Below, one piece after another: positions 55,800 through 64,000 of a stretch of 64,000 nt of DNA; within the stretch, counting starts at the first letter, position 1, and each line of letters opens with the position of its first letter. The position numbers and the translations under genes are program-made. The stretch covers positions 620,001 through 684,000 of the forward strand of contig NZ_JAFMSY010000001.1 in NCBI RefSeq assembly GCF_017916455.1. The letters run 5' to 3'. The DNA comes from Nocardioides xinjiangensis (GTDB lineage Bacteria; Actinomycetota; Actinomycetes; Propionibacteriales; Nocardioidaceae). The notes beneath the pieces are model-generated. The model saw only the letters and a list, made by a program, of their open reading frames with translations. It was not told the DNA's origin and made no database searches.

Positions 55800-55803
<4 letters not shown>
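55180..55803 (-). CDS. rdgB: dITP/XTP pyrophosphatase (RdgB/HAM1)
   Basis: 207-aa housecleaning enzyme hydrolysing dITP, XTP and [14 protein letters not shown] at the start, [12 protein letters not shown] (catalytic Asp), [10 protein letters not shown] and the [10 protein letters not shown] end are complete. The ATG at 55803 overlaps the rph stop (ATGA). The rph-rdgB order matches Rv1340-Rv1341 in M. tuberculosis. Confidence 0.95.
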
Positions 55804-56549
<746 letters not shown>

Positions 56550-56570
56550 GGCACGACCCTAGACGCGGCT

Positions 56571-56612
56571 GAGCCGGGTCCGGTCACCCCCGTGTGTCAC
56601 CGGACCCGGCTC
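56571..56612. other. Strong hairpin in the divergent rph / kinase intergenic region
   Basis: Perfect 14-bp stem (56571-56584 with 56599-56612), 14-nt loop, 22 bp upstream of rph. A second weaker stem lies at about 56639-56665. Terminators are not expected between divergent genes, so this may be a regulatory or remnant structure. No gene is seen in 56550-56781. Confidence 0.55.
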
Positions 56613-56781
56613 GAGGCCCCGTCCCCTGCGGGACCGACCTGCTGCGCGCGGCCCCACGCCGCGCAGCTCCCTCCGCGCGGTGGTGACACCAGAGTGCGGT
56701 CCGCCGCCCGGTCGGGGCATCAACCCGTGGGCGCTGCCGGTGCAGACCAAAGTAGGAGTGGCGCTCGCTACCCTGAGCGCC

Positions 56782-57954
56782 GTGGACACGCGTCGGGCGC
56801 ACCCGGAGGGCCACCCGGGCCAGCCCGAGCTGACCTGGGTGTCGCACGCGTGGCGCTACGCCGTGTGCCTCCTGTTCTCGGCGCTGGTGTGGTCGAACGT
56901 CGCGGCCGTCGAGTGGCGCGACGTCCGCGGCTTCTTCGTCGTCGAGCTCGCCCTCGGGGCCGCCTCGTTCGTGCTGGTGCACTTCCGCAGGCGGGCCCCG
57001 GTGCGCATCGCGCTCCTCGTCGCGGGAGTGAGCGCCTTCTCGGGGCTGGCCTCCGGGCCGGCGACGCTGGCGGCGGTGTCCGTGGCGACCCGCCGGCAGT
57101 TCCGCGAGGTCGTGCTCGTCGGGGTGGTGAACTTCCTCGCCGCGCAGACCTGGACCACGATCGCGCCGATCCAGGGCGACGACTACCTGATCACCACCCT
57201 GGTCAACCTCGCGGTGAACGCCGGGATCATGGGATGGGGGCTCTACATCGGCTCCCGCCGGGAGCTGCTCTGGAGCCTGCGCAGCCGCGCCGAGCGCGCC
57301 GAGCTCGAGCAGGAGCTGCGGCTGTCCCAGGCCCGCACCGTCGAGCGCACCCGGATCGCAGGCGAGATGCACGACGTGCTGGCGCACCGGATCACGCAGG
57401 TGTCGATGCAGGCCGGTGCGCTCGCCTTCCGCGACGACCTCGACGGCGACCGGTTGCGCGAGGGGCTCGGGCAGATCCAGCGGCAGGCCAACGACGCGCT
57501 CCACGAGCTGCGCGACGTCCTCGGCGTGCTCCGGGAGGACGACCCGAGCCCGCCGACCGCGCGGCCCCAGCCGACGTACGACGACATCGCGGCGCTCGTC
57601 GACGAGGCGAGGACGCTCGGCCTCGACGTCGACTACACCGACACCGTGGACACCGCCACGCCGGTGCCGGCGGCCACCGGCCGGACGGTCTACCGCATCG
57701 TGCAGGAGGGCATCACCAACGCCCGCAAGCACGCGCCGGGCGCGCGGGTCACCATCCGGTCCACGGGTGACCCGGGGTCCGGCATCACCGTCGTGGTGAG
57801 CAACCCGCTGGGCGAGCGGCGCAGCGCCGCACCGGGCGCCGGGCTCGGGCTGGTGGGCCTGCGCGAGCGGGCCGAGCTGCGGGGCGGCCGGCTGCACCAG
57901 CGCGCGGAGGGGTCGTCGTTCGCGCTCGAGGCTTGGTTACCGTGGTCGGCGTGA
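56782..57954 (+). CDS. Two-component sensor histidine kinase (NarL/HisKA_3 type)
   Basis: 390 aa from the GTG at 56782 (TACCCT box 7 nt before, leaderless; the frame is open to 56680). Four or five membrane helices occupy about residues 20-150, a coiled region follows (RAERAELEQELRLSQARTVER), then the HisKA_3 box GEMHDVLAHRI with phosphoacceptor His197 and an HATPase domain ending in GAGLGLVGLRERAELRGG. There is no extracellular sensor domain, so it is an intramembrane-sensing-like kinase. The stop overlaps the regulator start (GTGA). Confidence 0.92.
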   Translation: MDTRRAHPEGHPGQPELTWVSHAWRYAVCLLFSALVWSNVAAVEWRDVRGFFVVELALGAASFVLVHFRRRAPVRIALLVAGVSAFSGLASGPATLAAVSVATRRQFREVVLVGVVNFLAAQTWTTIAPIQGDDYLITTLVNLAVNAGIMGWGLYIGSRRELLWSLRSRAERAELEQELRLSQARTVERTRIAGEMHDVLAHRITQVSMQAGALAFRDDLDGDRLREGLGQIQRQANDALHELRDVLGVLREDDPSPPTARPQPTYDDIAALVDEARTLGLDVDYTDTVDTATPVPAATGRTVYRIVQEGITNARKHAPGARVTIRSTGDPGSGITVVVSNPLGERRSAAPGAGLGLVGLRERAELRGGRLHQRAEGSSFALEAWLPWSA

Positions 57955-58601
57955 TCCGCGTGCTGCTCGTAGACGACGACCCGCTGGTCCGCTCGGCGCT
58001 GTCCCTCATGCTCGGCGGACAGTCCGACATCGAGGTGGTGGGTGAGGCCCCCAACGGCGAGGCCGGCCTGGCGCTGGTGGACGACACGGAGCCCGACGTC
58101 GTGCTCATGGACATCCGGATGCCGGTGATGGACGGCCTCGAGGCGACCCGGCTGCTGCACTCGCGGCCCGCGCCGCCGGCCGTGGTCGTGCTCACCACCT
58201 TCGACGCCGACGACCACGTCCTGCGCGCCGTGGCGTCGGGTGCCGACGGCTTCCTGCTGAAGGACACCCCGCCCGGCGACATCGTGAGCGCCATCCGCAC
58301 GGTGGCCGCCGGCGACGCGATGCTCTCCCCCTCCGCGACCCGGAGCCTGGTCTCCCGCCTGCGCGACACCGCGCCGACCGACCGCTCCACCACGGCCGCG
58401 GACCGGCTGGCCGTCCTGACCGAGCGCGAGCTCGAGGTCGCGGTGTGCGTCGGGCGAGGACTCAGCAACTCCGAGATCGCCTCGGAGCTCTACCTCTCGA
58501 TCCCCACCGTGAAGTCACACGTCTCGAGGCTGCTCACCAAGCTCGAGAGCACCAACCGCGTGCAGGTCGCGATGATCGTCCACGACGCGGGCCTGGTCTA
58601 G
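57951..58601 (+). CDS. NarL/LuxR-family response regulator
   Basis: 216 aa. The receiver domain has acidic LVDDDP, phosphoacceptor Asp54 in VLMDIRMP and Lys in FLLKD. The C-terminal LuxR HTH LTERELEVAVCVGRGLSN...PTVKSHVSRLLTKL binds DNA. GTG at 57951 overlaps the kinase stop. The two proteins are a cognate pair; targets unknown, since both flanking genes are on the other strand. Its stop overlaps the stop of the convergent MBL gene in CTAG. Confidence 0.93.
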   Translation: MIRVLLVDDDPLVRSALSLMLGGQSDIEVVGEAPNGEAGLALVDDTEPDVVLMDIRMPVMDGLEATRLLHSRPAPPAVVVLTTFDADDHVLRAVASGADGFLLKDTPPGDIVSAIRTVAAGDAMLSPSATRSLVSRLRDTAPTDRSTTAADRLAVLTERELEVAVCVGRGLSNSEIASELYLSIPTVKSHVSRLLTKLESTNRVQVAMIVHDAGLV

Positions 58602-59353
58602 ATCTCGTACGTCGCCCCGGCGCGGGCGAGCTCGACCCGGCCCGCCCACTCGGCGCGCGCCTCGGCCTCGGCGTCGGCCGCGTCGTGCCACGGCGGCACG
58701 TGGGTCAGCACGAGCCGGTCCACCCCCGCCTTCGCGGCCGTGCGTCCGCAGTCGGCGCCGGTCATGTGGAGGTCGGGCGGGTTGTCGTCCGTGCTCCGGA
58801 AGGACGCCTCCGCGAGCAGGAGGTCCGCGCCGGACGCGACCTCGTCCAGGGTGGGGCAGGGGCCGGTGTCGCCGGAGTAGACGAGGGTGCGGCCGCCGGA
58901 CGTGACCTTCAGCGCGTAGGCGGCGACGGGGTGCACCACCGCGTGCGCCTCGACCCGGAACGGGCCGAGGTCGACCGGGCCGGCGTGCTCGCGGAAGTCG
59001 AACTCCTCGGTCATCCCGGGCTCGGAGGGGAGGTCGTAGGCCCGCGCCATCCGCTCGGCGGTCCCGGCCGGTCCCCAGACCGGGATCGGCGGCTGGGCGC
59101 CGGTCGGGTGGTACTTGCGCATCACGTAGTAGCCGCAGAGGTCGAGGCAGTGGTCGGCGTGGAGGTGGCTCAGGAACACCGCGTCGATGGCGAGCGGGTC
59201 CGCGTGGCGGTGCAGCTGCCCGAGCGCGCCGTTGCCGAGGTCGAGCAGGATCCGCCAGGTCCGGCCCTCGTGCTCCTCCTCGAGCAGGTAGCAGCTCGCC
59301 GGCGACTCGGGCCCGGGGTAGGACCCCGAGCACCCGACGATGGTGAGCCTCAT
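58598..59353 (-). CDS. MBL-fold phosphodiesterase (Rv1339-like)
   Basis: 251-aa metallo-beta-lactamase fold hydrolase. Metal motif SHLHADHC, later His in AVVHPVAAY, Asp in VYSGDTGPC and His in LTHVPPWH. The neighbours (murI upstream, rph nearby) match Rv1339 of M. tuberculosis, recently described as a cyclic-nucleotide phosphodiesterase; the same activity is plausible but not shown here. ATG at 59353 overlaps the murI stop (ATGA). Confidence 0.9.
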   Translation of the reverse strand: MRLTIVGCSGSYPGPESPASCYLLEEEHEGRTWRILLDLGNGALGQLHRHADPLAIDAVFLSHLHADHCLDLCGYYVMRKYHPTGAQPPIPVWGPAGTAERMARAYDLPSEPGMTEEFDFREHAGPVDLGPFRVEAHAVVHPVAAYALKVTSGGRTLVYSGDTGPCPTLDEVASGADLLLAEASFRSTDDNPPDLHMTGADCGRTAAKAGVDRLVLTHVPPWHDAADAEAEARAEWAGRVELARAGATYEI

Positions 59354-60174
59354 CGCAGGCCTCCCGCGAACTGGCTGGCGCCCAGGAGCTCCGAGCCCAG
59401 GAAGCGGCGGCCGATGGTGGCGAAGTCCTCCGGGCTGCCGGTGGTGGCGAAGGTGTAGTCGGCCTCGCCGCCGGCGCGCATCAGGCCGGTCCGGGCGAGC
59501 ATCTTGTAGACATCCTTGGCGCACTCCTCCGCGGAGCTGACGAGCGTGACCTCGTCACCCATGACGTACGAGATGACGCCGGTCAGCAGCGGGTAGTGGG
59601 TGCAGCCGAGGATCAGGGTGTCCACGCCGGCGGCGGCCAGCGGGTCGAGGTACTCGTGGGCGGCGGCCAGCAGCTCGTCGCCGCCGGTGACGCCCTGCTC
59701 GACGAAGTCGACGAACCGGGGGCACGCCCGGATGTGCAGGTCGAGGTCCGGTGCGGCGGCGAAGGCGTCGTCGTAGGCCATCGAGCCGGCCGTGGCGCGC
59801 GTGCAGATCACGCCGACCCTGCGGTTGCGGGTGGCCGCGGCGGCGCGGCGCGCGGCCGGCAGGATCACCTCGACGACCGGGACGTCGTAGCGCTCGCGCG
59901 CGTCGCGCAGCATCGCGGCGCTGGCGGAGTTGCAGGCGATCACGAGCGCCTTGACCCCTTGCGCGTAGAGGTGGTCGAGGCACTCGAGGGCGTACTCGCG
60001 CACCTCGCCGATCGGCTTCTGGCCGTAGGGCTGGCGCGCGGTGTCGCCGAGGTAGACGACCGACTCGTGCGGCAGCTGGTCGATCACCGAGCGGGCGACG
60101 GTCAGCCCGCCGAACCCCGAGTCGAAGATGCCGATGGGGGCGTCGGCGGTCGGTGCGGGCTGGGCGGTCGGCAC
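59350..60174 (-). CDS. murI: Glutamate racemase
   Basis: Makes D-glutamate for peptidoglycan. 274 aa from the GTG at 60174; the two catalytic cysteines are in ACNSASA and GCTHYPL, and the first Asp motif is [13 protein letters not shown]. The frame is open to a GTG at 60210; the 60174 start is chosen because TAGCCT (60182-60187) lies 7 nt before it. Coupled to the MBL gene. Divergent from the secreted phosphodiesterase. Confidence 0.94.
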   Translation of the reverse strand: MPTAQPAPTADAPIGIFDSGFGGLTVARSVIDQLPHESVVYLGDTARQPYGQKPIGEVREYALECLDHLYAQGVKALVIACNSASAAMLRDARERYDVPVVEVILPAARRAAAATRNRRVGVICTRATAGSMAYDDAFAAAPDLDLHIRACPRFVDFVEQGVTGGDELLAAAHEYLDPLAAAGVDTLILGCTHYPLLTGVISYVMGDEVTLVSSAEECAKDVYKMLARTGLMRAGGEADYTFATTGSPEDFATIGRRFLGSELLGASQFAGGLR

Positions 60175-60265
60175 AGGAAGCAGGCTAGGCGCTCCCCGGT
60201 CGCCGGTCACGCCGTCGGGGGCGTCGGCCCGGTCACACCCGGGGTGCTCGGGTTATCGTCGGGCA

Positions 60266-61324
60266 GTGACCCTGCGCAACGTGCTCGTCTCGCTCCTGGT
60301 CGGCTCGGGCCTCGTCCTCGCCGGCACCCAGGCGCCCGCACTCGTCCCCGACAGCTCGGTGGAGGGAGCGGTCGACGGCCGCACCGCCCCGGGCACGGCC
60401 GCCAGGGCGGCAGCCGATGCCGAGTCCGTGCTCGCCATCTCCATCGACGGCATGAGCGTGCCCGCCGTCCGCCGGCTCGGCAGGAAGCAGCTGCCGCACC
60501 TCCACCGCTTCATGCGGGCCGGCGCCTCCACGCTCAACGCGCGCACCGAGCACGAGATGACGGTGACCCTGCCCAACCACACCGGCATGGTCACCGGTCG
60601 TCGCATCGAGGCCGCCACGGGCGGCCACGGGGTCACCTGGAACGACGACCGGCCCGTGCCGAGCACGGTGCAGGCCGCGGCCGGGCACGACGTGGCCTCG
60701 GTCTTCTCGGTCGTCGACGCCGCAGGCGGATCGGCTGCGCTGTTCGCCTCGAAGACGAAGTTCGGCCTGTGGCAGCGGTCGTGGCCCGACGCCATCGACC
60801 GCACCACGATCGACCTGGACAACGCCGCGCTGGTGACCGCGCTGGTCGACGACCTCGAGACGGACCGAGACTTCCGCTTCCTCCACCTCTCCCTGCCCGA
60901 CAACGCCGGCCACAGGAGCGGCTGGATGTCGCGGCCCTACCTCGCCGCGGTGCGGAGGTCCGACGCGCTCGTCGGTCGTGTGGTGCGGGCCGTCAACGCC
61001 GACCCGGCCCGCCGGGCCGGCACCACGATCCTGCTGACGAGCGACCACGGCGGGCACGGGCCCTCGCACGACAAAGCCACGCTGCTCGACAACTACCGCG
61101 TCGTCTTCATGGCACGCGGCTCCGCCGTGGACCGCGGGGTCGACCTCTACGCCATCAATCCCAGCTACAAGGACCCCGGCACCCGGCGCACCCGCTACGG
61201 CATGCGCCGTCCCCCGGTCCGCAACGGCATGATCGCCAACCTCGCGCTCGACCTGCTCGACCTCCCCGCCGTGGAGGGCAGCGAGTTCGACGCCGAGATG
61301 GACCTGCGGCTCACCGCCCCCTGA
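60266..61324 (+). CDS. Secreted alkaline-phosphatase-superfamily phosphodiesterase
   Basis: 352 aa with a signal peptide (about 1-20; the mature part begins in an Ala/Asp-rich region). Type I phosphodiesterase/nucleotide pyrophosphatase fold: metal Asp in SIDGMSVP, Thr nucleophile region EMTVTLPNHTGMVTG, Asp/His in SLPDNAGHRSG, and the late TSDHGGHG. It probably acts on phosphate esters or nucleotides outside the cell. GTG at 60266 with TATCGT (60254-60259) 6 nt before, leaderless. The 3' end overlaps the DUF3152 gene by 14 bp. Confidence 0.88.
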   Translation: MTLRNVLVSLLVGSGLVLAGTQAPALVPDSSVEGAVDGRTAPGTAARAAADAESVLAISIDGMSVPAVRRLGRKQLPHLHRFMRAGASTLNARTEHEMTVTLPNHTGMVTGRRIEAATGGHGVTWNDDRPVPSTVQAAAGHDVASVFSVVDAAGGSAALFASKTKFGLWQRSWPDAIDRTTIDLDNAALVTALVDDLETDRDFRFLHLSLPDNAGHRSGWMSRPYLAAVRRSDALVGRVVRAVNADPARRAGTTILLTSDHGGHGPSHDKATLLDNYRVVFMARGSAVDRGVDLYAINPSYKDPGTRRTRYGMRRPPVRNGMIANLALDLLDLPAVEGSEFDAEMDLRLTAP

Positions 61325-62009
61325 CGGCAGCCGCCTCGCGTTCCAGCGGCCACGGGTTGAACCGGCACCCGCCGGTGCCCTTCGACTGCTGCATCATCAC
61401 CGGCGCCCGGCGGCCGCCGCGACACGACGCGTGCCCGAGGCCGAGCCAGTGCCCGGTCTCGTGGTTGACCACCATGTGGCGGTAGTCGCGCCGCGACCGA
61501 CCCGCAGCGTTCCACGCCGGCGACGCGCGCAGCCACCGCAGCTGGTTGATGACCACGTGCCGGCCCACCCGGCACGACCACCGCGTCGAGCAGCCCGCCG
61601 AGAACGACGGCAGCGTCCCCGGCGCCGCGAGCACGAGCGTGAAGTGCCCGCCGCGGCGCACCCGACGGAGCTCCACGCCGCCCGACCTCCAGCCGCGCGG
61701 GTCGTCGAACGTCTCCTGCGCCTGCCGCCGAAACACCTTCGTCGACGCGCCGATGCGTCCCCGCGTGGTGACGGAGTAGGTGACGCGGCGCCGGACTTGG
61801 ACGACGTCCTCCCCGGCGGCGTACCGGTCGGCCCTCGCCGTACGCCGGTGCTCGCTCGCGTCGAGGTGACCCGGTGCCGCGTGGTGCCTGTGTCCGGGGC
61901 GTTCCCCGCCGGCGTGGGCGGGGCCGGCGAGCAGCGTGAGGAGGAGCGAGGCGAGGAGGAGCGGCGCGAGGACGAGTGGGGCCAGGACGACGCGCACGAC
62001 TGTGCTCAC
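61311..62009 (-). CDS. DUF3152 protein, secreted zincin-like
   Basis: 232 aa. Signal peptide to about residue 33 (GPAHA), His/Arg-rich stretch, and a domain with HETGHWLGLGH, the HExxHxxGxxH zinc-protease motif, followed by a Met in VMMQQS (Met-turn like). Two CxxC/C pairs (CSTRWSC and CRGG...CRF) may form disulphides. This is DUF3152. TACGCT (62016-62021) ends 6 nt before the GTG start, leaderless. Peptidase activity has not been shown for the family as far as I know. Confidence 0.85.
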   Translation of the reverse strand: MSTVVRVVLAPLVLAPLLLASLLLTLLAGPAHAGGERPGHRHHAAPGHLDASEHRRTARADRYAAGEDVVQVRRRVTYSVTTRGRIGASTKVFRRQAQETFDDPRGWRSGGVELRRVRRGGHFTLVLAAPGTLPSFSAGCSTRWSCRVGRHVVINQLRWLRASPAWNAAGRSRRDYRHMVVNHETGHWLGLGHASCRGGRRAPVMMQQSKGTGGCRFNPWPLEREAAAVRGR

Positions 62010-62073
62010 CCGTCGAGCGTAGACCGGAGCGGGCGCACGTGGGAGCCCGGCTGCCCGACCGCCGACGGCCTGC

Positions 62074-63441
<1,368 letters not shown>

Positions 63442-63442
<1 letters not shown>

Positions 63443-63918
63443 CAGGTGGTGCTCGCTTCCTGGGATGTCTCTGGGGGTGTTCCTGCAGTGGGCGTGACCG
63501 TGATGTCCTCCTCGGTCACGACGCCGTCGATGATTCTGTAGGACCTGAACTCCACGGGGCCGTCACTATTCCCCTCCTCGTCGAAGCTGTCCCGGGTGCT
63601 CACCAGCACGTAGTGCGCATTGGGCTCGCTGGCGAGGCCGATGTCGGTGCGGCTGGGGTAGGCCTCGGTCGCGGTGTGGGAGTGGTAGATCACCACCGGC
63701 TCCTCGTCGCGGGCGTCCATGTCCTTGTAGAGGGCGAGCAGCTCGCTGGAGTCGAACTCGTAGAAGGTCGGGCTGCCCGCCGCGTTGACCATGGGGATGA
63801 AGCGCTCGGGCCGGTCGCTGCCCTCGGGGCCGGCGACGACGCCGCACGCCTCGTCGGGGTGGTCGCGCTTGGCGTGCGCCACGATGGCGTCGTAGGTCTC
63901 CTGGGCGATGGTCAGCAC
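63442..63918 (-). CDS. mec: Mec-type JAMM metallopeptidase
   Basis: 158 aa with the JAMM zinc site: Glu23 in DEACG, His79 and His81 in YHSHTATEAYPSRTD, Asp92. In M. tuberculosis the Mec peptidase releases cysteine from the CysO-cysteine adduct. Here it may also remove the extra cysteine of CysO. GTG start with TACGCT (63926-63931) 7 nt before, though GGAG also lies close. First gene of mec-cysO-cysM. Confidence 0.93.
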
Positions 63919-63971
63919 GTCTCCGAGCGTAGGCGGCGCCCGGAGTTGACCTGGCCGCGTCTCACGACGTA

Positions 63972-63989
63972 TATCTTGACGTCAAGATA
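63972..63989. promoter_or_regulatory. Perfect 18-bp palindrome upstream of mec
   Basis: TATCTTGACGTCAAGATA, fully self-complementary and unusually AT-rich for this DNA, 54 bp upstream of the mec start and near the window edge. It contains TTGACG, so it could overlap a -35 region on either strand, or be an operator for a dimeric regulator. Its target gene may lie beyond the window. Confidence 0.6.
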
Positions 63990-64000
63990 GTCGGGTGTGC

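Overview
The window is very GC-rich chromosomal DNA from an actinobacterium. It is most likely a Nocardioides-type member of the Propionibacteriales; the genus is inferred from protein character and gene order, not from a marker gene. Supporting points are mycothiol-era genes (an Rv2466c-type nitroreductase, and Mec-CysO-CysM cysteine synthesis), the ClpP1-ClpP2-ClpX-trigger factor cluster, truncated haemoglobin GlbO, and many GTG starts. Most first genes of transcription units have a TAnnnT box 6-8 nt before the start codon and no Shine-Dalgarno, which is the pattern of leaderless mRNAs. I see no prophage, transposase, integrase, CRISPR array or rRNA operon.

Layout. 1-3801: cell-shape operon mreB-mreC-mreD-PBP2 (PBP2 cut by the window edge). 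4054-7306: ndk, then GNAT-folC-DUF4233. 7385-10003: valS. 10210-10977: a membrane protein with an 11-residue Ala/Lys repeat. 11103-15382: clpX, clpP2, clpP1, tig. 15595-15785: tRNA-Pro and tRNA-Gly. 15880-20896: SpoIIE-type phosphatase, rpiB, esterase, LURP-one-like protein, metG. 20960-26963: nitroreductase, pepN, DUF5130, small membrane protein, mscS, glbO. This middle part follows the order of the Mycobacterium tuberculosis Rv2445c-Rv2470 region as I remember it. 26947-31453: double hotdog thioesterase, thiolase, MarR, EttA. 31523-36774: SSB, two membrane dynamin-like GTPases and a PrsW protease. 36880-40222: aminopeptidase P, RlmC, SDR. 40276-41527: two tandem secreted paralogues. 41798-49777: dicarboxylate carrier, adenosine deaminase, DsbA-like protein, Orn, FUSC protein, FAD oxidoreductase, three tRNAs and two small membrane proteins. 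49840-53470: PlsC, GroES-like protein and DUF3618 fused by start/stop overlaps to an ECF-type nickel/cobalt transporter. 53645-58601: peroxiredoxin, an odd tRNA, BASS transporter, rdgB/rph, two-component system. 58598-63918: MBL phosphodiesterase, murI, secreted phosphodiesterase, DUF3152 protein, cysM-cysO-mec.

How the parts work together. Several blocks are clear functional units: elongasome (MreBCD-PBP2), regulated proteolysis (ClpXP1P2 beside trigger factor), nucleotide housekeeping (Ndk, RdgB, RNase PH, Orn), sulphur carrier-dependent cysteine synthesis (Mec, CysO, CysM) and metal uptake (CbiMNQO behind a Nur-like box). Translational coupling by ATGA/GTGA overlaps is pervasive.

The most unusual structures are non-coding. 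First, a pair of opposed arrays, each exactly 8 x 32 bp, fills the whole space between the convergent pepN and DUF5130 genes. Second, an 86-bp nested palindrome lies beside mreB. Third, a tRNA with a Leu(UAG) anticodon has a short class I variable loop. At protein level the CysO C-terminus ends Gly-Gly-Cys instead of Gly-Gly, the Rv2466c homologue has lost its second active-site cysteine, and one secreted paralogue carries two compensating frameshifts.
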